A stretch of DNA of 64,000 nt from Ignelater luminosus (taxonomy: Eukaryota; Arthropoda; Insecta; Coleoptera; Elateridae): the NCBI GenBank assembly GCA_011009095.1, contig VTPC01000954.1:45209-109208 (forward strand), written 5' to 3'. This document shows, piece after piece, positions 46,324-58,947 of this stretch (position 1 is its first letter; the number at the start of each line of letters is the position of its first letter). The position numbers were made by a program, and so were the translations under genes. Under the pieces are notes generated by a model, which saw nothing but the letters and a program-made list of their open reading frames with translations, made no database searches and was not told the origin of the DNA.

Positions 46324-49300
46324 TTAAAACCGATAATCAGGCCCAGCCATATCAATAGCCCAACGGAATTTATCACGCTGCGTTTTGTTGTAAATTTTTT
46401 CAATTGGGACGCCATATTTTTTACACCACGCAACACTGATTCTCGGGTCCAAATAATTAAGCTTTGACGTACCCAATGCAATAGTTTTATTTTCATCTCT
46501 GTCAGTTTCTTGAACTTCTAATTTCACAAGTTGCTCTTTCAGTCTCTGCAATAACTTCTTTTTCTTTTCATAAATTGTTTTTTCTTTAACACTTCCATGT
46601 TTGGCATCTTTTTGGGCATCTTTAACTTGCCGTTCAGCATCTTTAATGGCCTGCCTCTTCGCATCAATTTTTTCTTTTAACTTTTCCATTGATTTTTGAT
46701 GACCTTTTGGAACAGCTCGTTGATGGTTACATAAAATAGCAACGGCACGATTAGCACGATTATAAGATAAAATTTTTTCAGACAGAGAATCATCTGGGTT
46801 TGTAAGTTGGTCGAGTTGCTGTTGTAAAGTAAAAGAAGCATTATAAGTACGGAACACTTTTGCCGTCAAACCTTCCATAAGTTCGTTTAGATGTTTATTT
46901 AGAATACTGGTATTCAGTCGATCAAAAAGATCATCCCCTCCATTCTTATTTTCCATAAATAGCTGAAGATTCTTAAATACTCGTTTTTCTACTGGAACTT
47001 CATTATAATAACGGATGGAATCTTTACCAAGAAAGTCAAACACTACCACATATTCTCTACCATCTTTCTGTTCATGTAATTCTATGTGCTCCACACGTAA
47101 TGAGCAACAACCAACAGTATCTGCCTGATCTTCATCTTTTTCATTACCTGCTCTCAAAGCCAACTTATCAATAAAGTAAAGAGCAACAGCACGTTGTCGA
47201 ATTCTCATTTCTTTCGATTTCCAGTCATCTTTATATTCTCTTCGAATTTTATCAATCGATTGATGCAAACGCCGTGCAGTCTCATATTTTTGCCAATCCT
47301 TCTCACCTTTCAGCTTTGAACTAGGATTTAACATAATATATTTAACTTGATTTTGTACGTTTTCGGTCCACGATGCTAACCATGTGACAGAAGGATCGTG
47401 TCGCACTTCTTTCCATTTATGGCCAGGTGGTGCTTCAGGTATTTTCGAAGCTTTACTGCAATTGATAATGATGTCTTCTGCTTGGACACGCCTTTTAAGC
47501 ATGCCCATCTTGGGATGTTCACCACGTCCTCTAAATAAACCAGGAGGTTCAATTTTAAAATTACCTATCTTCTCCTTATGTCCATCAATAGTACAAAAAC
47601 CGTATTCTTTTTGAATTGCTTCGTTTTTCTCTTTTTGGGCCTGTTTTTCTTCTTTCGTCTTATTTCTATTCTTTTCAGCCATATCCATAAAATAAGCATG
47701 CATCGATTTAAAATTACACTTACTAAGATCAACAATGGTAGCTTGCTCTTGCTTTGTCATAACTTTTCTCCAATCAGTAAAGAAATTATTGTTAAAAATA
47801 TTTTTCGAAGTGTAATCGTGATCCAACATTCTAGCATAGAAACCAGCAACTTCTTCAGCTTCTTCCGAAAGACGCATTTCTTTTCCATCATAATAGAATT
47901 TAACGTTGGAAGGAATTCTTTCATAGGGCGGTGCAAAAACGGGACCTTTATGTTCTAAGAACGTCCATTTAGTTCCATCATCTTTCTTTTCTTCTTCCCA
48001 CCTGCACAACAACACAATTTTAATGACCAAACTTATTATTAAATCTTCATTACCTCACAACAGAACACAATTCCTTTTTATATGAATTTAAATCTTGAAC
48101 ACTATAAAATTTATCTTCATGGGTTGAAATAGCAATATTTGTACTTTTTAATCTAAATTTTATGCTTAATGTGTTACAGGTGCCAACTAAAACTTTCCAC
48201 TTTGTACAAATATTTCTATTGTGAATCTTAATAACATTTCTTAATGTAGACCATAGAAATAATTTATAAGAATGATTTAACATTGTAAAAGGTGTTTTAA
48301 ATAAAAAATTTTAAGATTATTTTTAATAATAAAATGTCACCGCATTTTGTTAATGACATAAATTTCTTTTCTAACCTAAATCTAATTTAAACAAGCGCCA
48401 TCTGTTAATTGCACGTCGCAACTGAAACGCGGGAAATTTAAAATTTTATAAATGAAAGATTAAAGAATTTTACTACTCTCAAGGAAGTTTTCATGGTTTA
48501 TCAACGTTAACAACTTCTATAATAAATTTTAAATAGAAATAAAAGATAATTTGTAATGTTTGTTATAGTAATACTTTCAAACTTATATTGAATTATAACA
48601 AAATAGTAAAAAGAGAATTTTGTAATTGTAACAAATTATCAATTTACATTATATACTATATAAAGAATTTGTTAAATTTGATCCTTAAACTTGACCTCAT
48701 AATTTGTAATAATTGACATTTGACAAATTAAAGATCATATTTATTTCCGTCAAGTATTCATTTGGGTTTTTATGTATATGCCGTACAGGTTGTTAGCATA
48801 GAGTAATAAGATAATTTTAGAAGGAAAGCTATTATACTACTTTAGGAATCTTTTATGACCGTTTTGGTTGTCATTTCATTGTTTTTCTATATATTACATT
48901 GATTAGCACTCAGATGCCCTACTGCTGCATGGAAACCTTTTATGGCTCTACAATTAGCATAGTATGGACCATATTTTCAAATTCTCTCTCTCCTCTGAAT
49001 TCCTATTTTTATGAATTGTTTGCAGTACTGATACTCTGTTTTAAATGATTGTTAATTTTCAGTATGCATATAAAAACTGTATTATTTCAATTTTTATTTT
49101 ACTTTTAGTACCAATACCAAATATAACCTTAATTTCTAGGTTATGCTTGTAGTAAAAGTGATGCTGCCAGGTTTTAAAAGGATCCTGTGAACATGCTATA
49201 GAGATACAGATAGGTAATTTTACTCATATTTTATTTCTTGCATTTTCTTTGCTATTCGAATTCTTAGCATTAATTATTTTTTAATAACTGCTTTTTAGAA

Positions 49301-51599
49301 CAGGCAACATTAGCTTAAAAATCATATAACCTCCAATTTAAGAGCCTATCACACAATTACACTATCAAAAATGATAATAAACCATTAAACTAAAAATTTC
49401 ATTGTAAAAAGATTCTGATATGGTCCTCTTTATGTGATTATGTAATTTAAAAGAAAATCAAATGGTAATCTAAAGACTCATGAAAGAAGAATGAAAGCAA
49501 ATGTAAGAACTAATGTTTAATTAGATTAAAAAATAAAAATCATATATTACCATTTCCACACTTCTTGTGGTTCATCTTCTTTTTTCTTCCTTCCTTTTTT
49601 AGGGCTTTCTTGTGTTGATGTGTCAGGTTCTTCTTTGATTTTCTTCTTTTTCTCTTTCTTCTCTTTTTTTACCGGTTTGAACTCTTCTTCTTCATCTTCA
49701 TCATCGCTTAGTTTTCTTTTTTTACTTTTCTTTTCTTTTTCTGATTTATTTTTCTTCTCTTTTTTAGACTTTTTACGTGCTGCTAATGGAACGTCGTCAT
49801 CTTCTTCATAATCTTCATCTTCCGATTTTATCTTTCGTTTTTTATATGAATTATCCATCCGAGATGCCTAATAAAATTAAGCATAATATTGTAGAAATAT
49901 GAAGAACAAACTAATGAAAAAACTTACTGGATAACATAACAAAATTAAAAAGATGGCTGGCATAATGCAATAACTTACAAAACGTAAATAATTTGGCAAC
50001 ATGTTCAAAACTAAAGTTTAATGACTGCAAATCAGTTTTGATAATAAAATAATCACTTTCTTCATGTATTATTCATTAAGTTATAGCATTGTTCCAGGTA
50101 CCTTTTCAATTACCAAGTGAATAAACAAAAATGTTTTAGTTGTTAAGTTTAACCACATTAACACAACACTAATAGTCAAAGTGTGACCTACCAGTTTGTG
50201 TTTGTGGTAGCTGAAAGGCTTCCTCTGCAAATTAATAGACATAGAATACTTATATGATTCAAATATTTATACTTCCACTTACCAATGGAATGTCTTCATC
50301 ACTACTTTGTACTTGCTCTTCCTCTTGCTCCTGTTCCTCCTCTTCAAACTTTGGTTCATCATCTTTAAACTGTGAAAGACTATAGTCGCAACTGCTAGCG
50401 GCTGAGACATTTGCATCCACTTCATCATTTTGCGATTGAGCTTCTTCTTTTATAACTAATTTAGGTTCATCTTCATCTACAGAATCTTCTCTGGCAGAAT
50501 CCTCTCTAGCATATTCTGTTTCTAATTTCATTTCTATTCTCAACTTCTTTTCTATTAAGTTCAGATAACAATAAAAACAAAAGCAAATCTTAACTATTTA
50601 TAAAACATACCCGAATTTTCTTTCTCAGATCTCTTCTCTTTCTTTTCTTTATCTTTCGAACTGGAATGATGCTTTTCTTTATCCCTATCCCTTTCTTTGT
50701 CACGATGTTTATCCTTTGAACTGGAGTGCCTATCCTTATCTTTTGAAGATCCATGTCTGTCCTTATCTTTATCCCTTTCCTTTTCACTGTGTTTCTCACG
50801 TCTTTCTTCTTTGTCTTTATCTCTCTCTCTATCCTTATCTTTGGAACTACTGGATTTATGTTCCTTGTCTTTGGAAGAACTCTTGTGTTCCTTGTCTTTT
50901 GAAGACGATGAGGAACTAGATTTCTTTTCATCTCGATGTTTATCTCTATGTTTTTCTTTGTCTCTTTCCTTATCCTTATCTCTGTCTTTCTCCCTGTCCC
51001 CACGTTCCTTATCCTTGCTTGATGATTTATGTGAACTATGCCTGTCTTTATCCTTAGAACTGGAAGAACTATGTTTTTCTTTATCTTTACTTGAGCTCTT
51101 GTGATCTTTACTTCTATGTTTATCACGATCTTTGTCTCGATGCTTATCTTTATGATCTGATTTATGACTTTTATGTTTCTCTGGATAGCCGTTGCTTAAA
51201 CCATTTAATTGCTTCCCTTCTGAATTTTCTCTGTTACCACTTTTACTCTGCATTTAAAGAAAATTAAATTAAAAAAAATATTTTTCATAAAAATCAAATT
51301 AAAAAATTTCGTTAAATTACATTAAAAAAGCAAAAAATACGAGTAGAATTTGAAATATTCAACTTTGAAATCGGTGATGCTACACATTACAACACTAACG
51401 TGGGACTTAGTCTCTGACGCCATTTTGGGACTTAGAAAATTTTACGCTCGTCGATGAATATGCTACACTACGAAACTAACATTTCATTGATCAATATAAT
51501 AATTCTGAAGGCCTACAAAGCCTGCTACTAAAAAATCATTTAATATTTTGTACTTACTGAAGTAGAATTTTCCGCATTATCAGAATTTTCTAGTTCCAT
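46324..51599 (-). CDS. Top1: DNA topoisomerase I (nuclear, type IB)
   Basis: Five exons, 51599-51558, 51247-50611, 50551-50283, 49867-49551 and 48001-46324, join in phase (0,1,0,2) into 980 residues, about the insect length. The first 420 residues are a hydrophilic, disordered N-terminus: a long S/K/D/R/E-repeat (exon 2), an acidic stretch (exon 3), then lysine-rich clusters likely to be nuclear-localisation signals (exon 4). The core starts at [15 protein letters not shown] and runs through [18 protein letters not shown]. Active-site residues are present: R in LALRAGNE, K in [11 protein letters not shown] in VFRTYNAS, H in LCNHQRA, and the nucleophile Y938 in [10 protein letters not shown]. 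The enzyme nicks one strand through a 3'-phosphotyrosine and relaxes supercoils in transcription and replication. Nearly all of the core lies in one exon. Very high similarity to animal Top1. Confidence 0.97.
48002..49550 (-). other. Top1 intron 4 (1.5 kb)
   Basis: Between donor GTAATA at 49550 and acceptor TGTGCAG ending at 48002. AT-rich with no supported gene. The acceptor restores W-W-E-E-E in phase. Confidence 0.8.
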
Positions 51600-53259
51600 A
51601 ATTTCACAGATTGCACGAGATCACCAAGTTCGGCCACTAACACCAAGGCAAGACGTCGAAAGAACGCTCGTTTCATGACAAAGTACTCGATTTCAATGAC
51701 TGCGCTTGCGTTACGTTACATGGCAATAACCCTTTAAGCGCGCATTTTAAAACCTATAGCATGTAAGATAACATTTTACGTAATTAACACGTTATGATAG
51801 CACATGATAGTAACTAATCTAATTGATTTTTAATTAATTTTTTTTTAATTTGACAGAAATTTTTTTTGACAAGGCATTTTTACTTGAATTTTTATTTTAG
51901 GAATACAACGATGTGAAAATGTAATACATGTTACAGTTCATGAGAATTGAAGATAATTGAAGAGTATAATTACTTGTTCAAAATTATATTACTTTAAAAA
52001 AGTCATTTCACTTAGGTGAACAAGTAAGAATTACTACATATGTAATAAAATTATAATGATGATGGTTATTGATTTGGTACATCTTGTTACGAAGCTACAA
52101 ATTAAGTTCATAAAAAAGGATTTTGTGTTTACAATAATCTTTGATTTTTTAAAACTTGGTCGATTCATAAAAAGATAATTTACGTAAATTTATGTGCATA
52201 TTTGCGTGTATTTTTACACATACTATTTGGGATTACATTAATTTATAAGTTGCTAAAAGAATATACAATTTATGTAAAATATGTTCCTTGTAAGATATTT
52301 AATAGTAATATAACGCGTAGTATGACAAACTTGTACAGCAGAGTGACTTAGTTTGAGTTATCAAATAAAACATGTAAAAGTCACGATCAAGTTATATACG
52401 TAGATACCAAAAAATCCATCAAAAATACATTCTCATATTGTAAAATGCAATAAAAACAAGCACCAGTTACTGTGTAAAACCTTATTGACATTATTTAGCA
52501 TAACTAACAATATTTAAGGGTGGCGTTTACGGCGTTTACTTAATATACTATTGAAATTTAATGGAAAAACATCCTGATAATCCAAGTGATAAAAATATAG
52601 TTAGATTCTAAAACAAATACCGTTTTAAGGCCTCTTGGCAGGTTTTAAGACAATTATGTTTATATTTAGTGCAAAAAAAAGCTTCCAGAAATCACTTACT
52701 GCTATTCTAAGCAACGTTATGCATAAGATATACTACAAGATACAACTCGCGATGAACTATGTTTTATTTAACGTCCCAAACCAACTAAAATTATGAATTA
52801 AACTGCATATGTTTCCTATAAGAATTTTCAAGAAACTGTTTGGTTGTAACCTGAAAAGATAAAGTAAATGTTAAAAAAAGTTAATCGCTTCATATCACAA
52901 TTAAATGACAGTATTGTGTATGTCAAAATGAATATGTATCAGAGTATTACAGGAGCAAGTCATGAAAATCAGGCAAATTTCACCCTGTATATTAGTGACA
53001 GCTTTACAAATTGGTAGAGGTTAAACAAAGATTAATTGTAAGTTATAGTTTTGGCATGTTGCACTGTCATATCTGCATTAGCTACAATTATTTTATTAAA
53101 ATAATGATGAAGAATAATTTCAATAACTTTTTGCACGACCGCCTGGAAAGTTGGTACCGCAGAACATAAACTTTACAACTCGTCAAATGTCAATAATGTC
53201 AAAAGTTGACAATTATATGTAAACATTTGCAATAAATTTGACATATCGATGTTATTATA
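51600..53259. other. Top1 upstream region; no gene seen
   Basis: The first few hundred bases upstream of the Top1 start codon (to about 51760) include the less AT-rich promoter zone with several CG dinucleotides. Beyond this the DNA is AT-rich with a solo CACCCTGTATA word at 52981-52991. No gene. Confidence 0.4.
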
Positions 53260-54367
53260 TCCGTTCACGATGTTTCTGGATCGTATATGGCTGTGGCAGA
53301 ATAACAGTTTAGATGTTGTAAACCGGACTGTTTATCTATTAACTCGACTTGTAAAATCTTATTGACGCTTAATGTACTTCAAGGTTATGATTTTATGACA
53401 GTTTGACGTCACGCTGTTGTCTTTTTCTGTAAATATGTAAATCGATTACGCTAAAAGATCGTTTCACGAAAATTTTTATTTATGATTACCCAGTTAGCAC
53501 AACTACGTAAATTATACGTATAATTGATATTGGCGCAAGGTTAAAATAACGTTTAAAATATGTATTGGAAACGTAAAATATATGTATTATATACGTACAA
53601 CTGTCCCACTTTTTTTACGTAAAATGAATGTAAAAATTAACGTCTAGATCAACATTACATGTACGTATTATAAACATACAAATTATATGTAAAATTTATG
53701 TAAATTATGAATATCTCTTATACATAAAGAAGCACCTACAATATACTTATAATGTACATAACATATACATTCAATATATGTACTATTTACATATAATAGT
53801 GTGAGCATTGTGTTGCCCCCTTATCCTGCTTTAGCTTTTTTATATGACAAAAAAAGCAAAAACATTCAAATACATCAATTTTTGGTTTAATCAAGGCTTA
53901 CTTTGACACAAAAATTTCATCTCTAATGCAACTTCCTCCACATGGAAATTGTGGATGAAGATTTTATGACAAAATATGCCACGATTAAATAAAAAAATCA
54001 ATGAGTAGGTACTAACATTCATTTTTTTTCATATAAAAAAGTTACAATGAGGGATAGGTCAACGTGATAAGTGGTTAAGTCTTAAAAAAAAATAATTCAT
54101 TGTAAAAATTGTTTGGGAAGAGAGCATTCCACAAATATTTAGATTTACTATTGCTTTTCCTATGGTGCATTTCGTCACCCCCCAGCCTGTATAAATTATT
54201 TTTAGTGATAATCTGCCAATAAAGATGTTGAATCTTGTAGGCATTGTATAGTAACAGTATTTTCACAGCACTAACAAATTAGTGAGTAAAAAATCATGTC
54301 TTATTTTATATATAATAGAGGACCTTGTTTGGGCCTGCCTGAAACATTATGTAATTTACTTTTCCCT

Positions 54368-54388
54368 CTAAGAGCCGTTTGACACGGT
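54368..54388. repeat. 17-bp word TAAGAGCCGTTTGACAC, second copy
   Basis: Near-identical to 40141-40160. It lies inside the middle element of the nest, which hints that the word belongs to a separate repeat. Confidence 0.3.
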
Positions 54389-54739
54389 AAAAAACAACAA
54401 GGTTTGAGAATAAAACAAAAAAATTTCAGCAAAACATTTTAATAATGATGTCAAGCATTAACATTAACATTTTTATCATTATCATTTTTATTAGTTATTT
54501 TATTGCCTTTTTTTGCATCGATTCTTTGCCTCAAAAGTCTTATGATCATATATGGCAGAGTAGGTACCACTGTTTAAAATCACTGAAACAATACAAATAA
54601 GAAAAACTACCAGTAGTGGCAGCTTAGCAATAAGGAATACATACTTATGGCTTATTAGTTTTATGACATCCAAACAGTTCAATATCCTCTTTCGTTTCCT
54701 GCTCTCCCAACTGAAAAGGGCTGCCAGTTCATTGAAGAT

Positions 54740-57559
54740 CCACATAGCAGAGACACGTCATACCGACGTAAGTGTTTGGTCATTCATAACGTCAATCTTC
54801 CCATTAAAATGACGTGTTGTAAACGTAAATATTACATACATAAGTCACAGCCCAGTGACGTCATATCACAACGTCGTTTTGACGTCACACCATAACGCCA
54901 CCTTGACGTCAGTTAAAAAGCTACAAAGACGTCCCTTGAATGTAATAAATAAACCACAATTTACAAAAAGAAAATATATTATTAGAATATAGATACAAAT
55001 GCAGTTACAGAAAAACGAGAGAAACCCACACAGTAGATGTGACCTGTGAACCAAAAAATTCCACCTCAAGAGACTCACATTTTGAACTGTTTGTATTTTG
55101 ATTCAGATATAAGTACTAGGACAAATTCAATGACTGTCAGTTTGAATTTCAAGTTATTTTGAGTTTGACAAATCTTAAATCTATATTTTTTTTATTAAAT
55201 GCTTTTTTATTGATTTATCTATATAACTTGTTTATAATATCGAATATTCACAGGAAAGATCTAGTTTTAACCAGATTTTGGTTCTATTAATGGTTGATAG
55301 TTCTAACGAATTAATCTGTTATGACTAATATTCATTATTTTACAAGATCAATCTTGGAAGTAATATTTTTGGTTCGTGGTTACAAATACAAAATCTGAAC
55401 TAAATTGCAGAAACACTCTTACAAGTATAAAAACACTTACATATTATAATACATCTATATACACTCACTTGCAAAACGAAAGTACACAAGCACAAAAAAT
55501 TTGCGACTCTTCATTAGTGTAGTATTGCAATTCATTCTTCATTTTATTGGCAAGTGTATCAGTTAAAACATGTTTCAGGGTATTATTTACTCTTGATGTT
55601 AGGTCTCTTCCACCCAGTCTAGATAAATATGAGCTCTACAACAAATACAAAAGAAATGCATACAATAACATGCAATAAGAAATGACTTACAAATTCAATC
55701 AATGTTCAGGTTTCTGCAAGTATTCTTCAATATTTTGCAGCTCCTGTTGATTTGATGCTGGCAGACTTAAGGGAATCTCTGGAATTTGAATTGTTGAATT
55801 TCTAGAGACAGGATGGTTATGAAGAATGCTCAGAATCTGATTATTCTGTTGCTTTAAATGTGCTAAAGTAGAAAGCACTTTTTTCAAAACTAAAAACCAA
55901 AAGACTGTATTAAAGTTTCCTTTTTTCTCTAGAAAATCAAGTTTGCCAGCATTTATGTTCAACTCTGTTTCACAAGGAGTATAGGTAGCTGATAATTGAT
56001 TGTCAGCAGACGCAGCTACTAAATATGACGTTGATGTCAACTGAGATGATCATCCTGCTTCTAAACTACAACTATACTGAAGGCAGGAGATGCTGCACCT
56101 ATACATTTTTCTGTTTTAGAATAGTATTTTATGCTAAAATGATTGCTTACCAGATGTTGTATTTTTCAAATTGTTTTGGGTAATTTTTCGATTCTCTCTG
56201 AGTAAACTTTGTGAAACTTCTTTGCATTTTCTTCTCTAGTGCTATTTCTTATTATTTTTATCTTTGGAAGATAGGATTTTCCACTTAAAAGTGATTGAGA
56301 ACAATCATCTTCCACAGCCTTTGTGCTTACTGTAAAAATACATTGTATTACCTTTGATTGAGGTATTAAAAATCTCTGTTGATAGTATTATTATTAATTG
56401 GTTACCAAAAGCTCTGAAATTTTTCTAACATCCCAAGAATAAATAAAATGAAAACTAGTGCACCGAATACAATTATATAATAGAATATCATAATTGTATA
56501 CACCGTACTATTATACTTTTAAATATTTTAAATTTTAATATCAGTTAATATTAAAACGGTACCTACAAAATCCTAGCGATAAGTCTGATGTAATATGAAT
56601 GCAGCTTTACGAATTTTCCCAAAGTACATCTGTGTATTAACAATTTTGGGGAATCCCCGAACTTAATGGCAATAACCTTATGCAAGTCTTAAAAATTCTA
56701 TATGGTTTATAACAATTTCCTTATTCTTTGTTCAGTACAAATGTTAAATTCAATAAAAGTCCCGGTAATAGTAATATGATCTTCGAGACGCTGAATCGGA
56801 TTGTTGATATAAACACGTAACTACCTACTGAACTTCGTTTCGTAAAAACATCTCAGCCAGCCATTTTTAATATAATAGTATGTTATTGTATTACTTGCTT
56901 TCAGGATATCCTTTATACCAACTAGTTCTTATTGCATGAAACTATAATACTTACCTAAATGTACTTATTCAAAAGCAAATTTCACAACGTGAACACCATC
57001 GATATAACACAAACCACACAAACACAAAGATACCTGCGACCTATGACGCATTGGCGCAGACTCACGCTGTAAGAAATTCAAGTTATATCGAAAAGTTCCG
57101 ATCTACTTGAAGCGCAAAATTTTCGGCGCTAATTTTTAATTTACATTTTTAAATTACATTATTATTACATTCAGTTAAGTTGAATTATTTTCTAAATAGA
57201 ATATTCATATAAAAACCCAAAAAAGTATAAATCAATCATAGATATTTAACTTTTCATTTTTGAAACTGACAAATAGATACCAATGAAATTTCCAGATTTC
57301 TTCTTTTATTATGGAATATAAAGCTATTATTATATTATCGAAAGCCGGAAACCGGGTAAAAGGTGTAGATTTTATTTAATTTTTTTTGAGATAAAGGTAC
57401 ATATAAACGTCAAATAGACGGTACCGTAACGTCTTAAAAATTACGTTTTTATTTCGTCCCAACACTTACGTGTTTAAAACGCCAGTTTTTGGGCTTACGA
57501 CGTCGACAACCAAAATTACTTACCGTCGACGTCAATATAACGTGTGTCTGCTATGTGGG
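54740..57559. mobile_element. innermost element of the nest, CCCACATAGCAG ends, GACGTC-rich subtermini
   Basis: The left end CCACATAGCAGAGACACGTC and right end (inverted CCCACATAGCAGACACACGT) match. Flanking triplets GAT (54737-54739) and GAC (57560-57562) fit a 3-bp target duplication with one change. The first 200 bp and last 160 bp are dense in GACGTC and related ACGT words. The 2.8-kb element carries a DUF4806-type gene on the minus strand (55500-56329) and no transposase. Its insertion of a 3-bp duplication leaves the host DUF4806 exon in frame on both sides. Confidence 0.85.
55490..56329 (-). pseudogene. DUF4806-domain gene of the innermost element, with two lesions
   Basis: Three exons can be traced. 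Exon a, 56329-56151, is open as STKAVEDDCSQSLLSGKSYL... to LPKTI, then has an in-frame TGA before the GTAAGC donor. Exon b, 56040-55691, begins LTSTSYLVAASADNQLS, contains a helical TLAHLKQQNNQILSIL segment and PLSLPASNQQELQNIEEYLQ, the start of the DUF4806 domain. It then reaches TGA four codons later, unless one base is shifted. Exon c, from 55635, reads SSYLSRLGGRDLTSRVNNTL and KHVLTDTLANKM, the domain core. Exon c needs phase 0, while exon b ends in phase 2 at its GTAAGT donor, so a one-base indel is implied near 55700. Two lesions make a pseudogene likely. Function unknown. Confidence 0.6.
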
Positions 57560-58947
57560 GACTCGTACCAAAATTCTCTTAACCGTGTCTTCAACACTAA
57601 CTCCACCAATACGTCGTAGAAACTTCATTTAAAATAAGTAATTGACTTACTATGAAATAAAATTAAAACTAAAGTATGATGAAAAATTGTTGTCGTTAGA
57701 GGCGGCTATGAAATTTGAAACGCACATCTTTACTTACATATATTAAAAAACAAGGAATTCACATACAATATCAGTTCTTGCACCGGTCCAGCAGACACTT
57801 CCAGTTAAAATCTAACCTGAGAATAAAAATAACTATTAATTTTAGTTGCAGGAGGATTTATTAAATAAACATATTTCATACTACAGAAGGAGTTGAAATG
57901 TATGTCATTCTTAGTTAAAGCTGAGGTGTAATTTTATTTAAAAACATTTTATTAATGCAAATACAAGATTTGACAGCTGCCAGCTGCCTAAAGCCCATGT
58001 ATTTTTTTATTTATGTATGTGCCTATCGTGCCTATTTATGTAGGTACAACAAACGGTAACAGCAAATATAAAAAACTTGTTTACACTTTAGCGTTTACAG
58101 AAGGAAATAGCATGAATAGTACTGCACTTACCTTGTTTCAACTAATAAAAACACAAATAAATAAACAGAACTAAGTGGTAGCTTAGAGGTGGTAGCAAGG
58201 GTAGCAAGAGTAGTAGGGTTGCGCCTTCCTTCCTTCTTCGTTTATCTTCGTTGAACACGTTGGTATTACACGCGAAAATCTAAATTATAGTTTACTTCAA
58301 TTGACAACCCGTTTATGCACAAAAACAATAAAAAATATAATAAAATGTAAATAATTTATAATAATCCTTATTGTTTTCTTTACTATAAATTACAGTTACT
58401 TGGTGTATTTGAAACGTCATGTTATGGGTATAATATTACAATATAGGTTTTAACATATATAAACATATTTTACAGACTGAAAAATCAAATATTAATACAT
58501 TTGTTGGTGTAAATATCAAAATTCTAAGTGTTGATTCTCAAATACTATGGCTTAAATTACTCGCCGGAAATCTCCAGTTTTTACATCTAATTTAGGTATA
58601 TAATATGTTTATAATTGACGTAGACGTAACATTGACATGTAGACCTAAAATGTACGTATATTATACGTAGTGTGCTATCTGGGTAAAGTTTTATTATGTT
58701 TTTATTTATAATCTTTGGCATTCTTCTTAATTGAGATTAATAGATGCAAAATATAAGAAAAATTTGATCTTTTTGTAACAGAGCAAAACTAATCGGTGCT
58801 AAATGTTTACACAAAATTTCTGATTGTGCAACGGCGCCAAATGCAGACACAGGTACGGCAATTTTCAAAAAAAAAAAGGAAACAACAATTCCAACCTTAC
58901 AAAATGAAAGCATGGCCTGTTACGACCCAGAAACATCGTGAACGGAA

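Larger units (their letters stand above)
54650..57632 (-). pseudogene. DUF4806-type exon of the middle element, interrupted by the inner element
   Basis: On the minus strand, 57632-57560 reads FLRRIGGVSVEDTVKRILVR, and 54739-54650 continues FNELAALFSWESRKRKRI and ILNCLDVIKL. Joined across the insertion these two pieces keep one frame and reproduce the DUF4806 pattern LxxIGGxxxxDxVxRILxxVxTxELAxxYSW. The coding piece itself has no stop in this stretch, so the exon looked intact when the inner element inserted. Upstream exons are not recognisable. DUF4806 has no established function as far as I know. Confidence 0.65.
53489..58683. mobile_element. middle element of the nest, CCCAGTTAGCA ends, ACGTA-rich subtermini
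   Basis: The left end CCCAGTTAGCACAACTACGT and right end (inverted CCCAGATAGCACACTACGTA) are matching termini. The flanking triplets are TTA and TAA, suggesting a 3-bp target site. Both subterminal zones (53489-53720 and 58610-58683) are crowded with TACGTA/ACGTAA words. Excluding the inserted 54740-57559, the element is about 2.4 kb. It carries DUF4806-type coding sequence on the minus strand, split by the inner element. No DDE transposase was found, so it is presumably non-autonomous. The superfamily is not identified. Confidence 0.8.
53260..58947. mobile_element. outermost element of a three-level transposon nest (CCGTTCACG family)
   Basis: The left end CCGTTCACGATGTTTCTGGA at 53261 and the inverted right end ending GAACGGA at 58947 are termini of the MITE family that occurs uninterrupted at 9302-9670. 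The outer flanks (53261-53488 and 58684-58947) align with the interior of that short copy. Removing the inserted 53489-58683 leaves about 490 bp. So the MITE was in place first and was then split by the next element. Confidence 0.8.

Noticed and set aside
50697-51104. 135-codon plus-strand frame rich in leucine and serine
   Set aside because: It is the antisense of the Top1 repeat exon and a by-product of its composition.
50590-51126. 178-codon basic frame on the minus strand
   Set aside because: An alternative frame of Top1 exon 2; the splice phases and N-terminal continuity support the S/K/D/E frame instead.
56956-57010. Possible first exon of the inner DUF4806 gene (VHVVKFAFE before a stop, donor GTAAGT at 56955)
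   Set aside because: The segment looks like the start of similar proteins, but it has a stop right after it and no in-frame ATG, so I did not include it in the gene.
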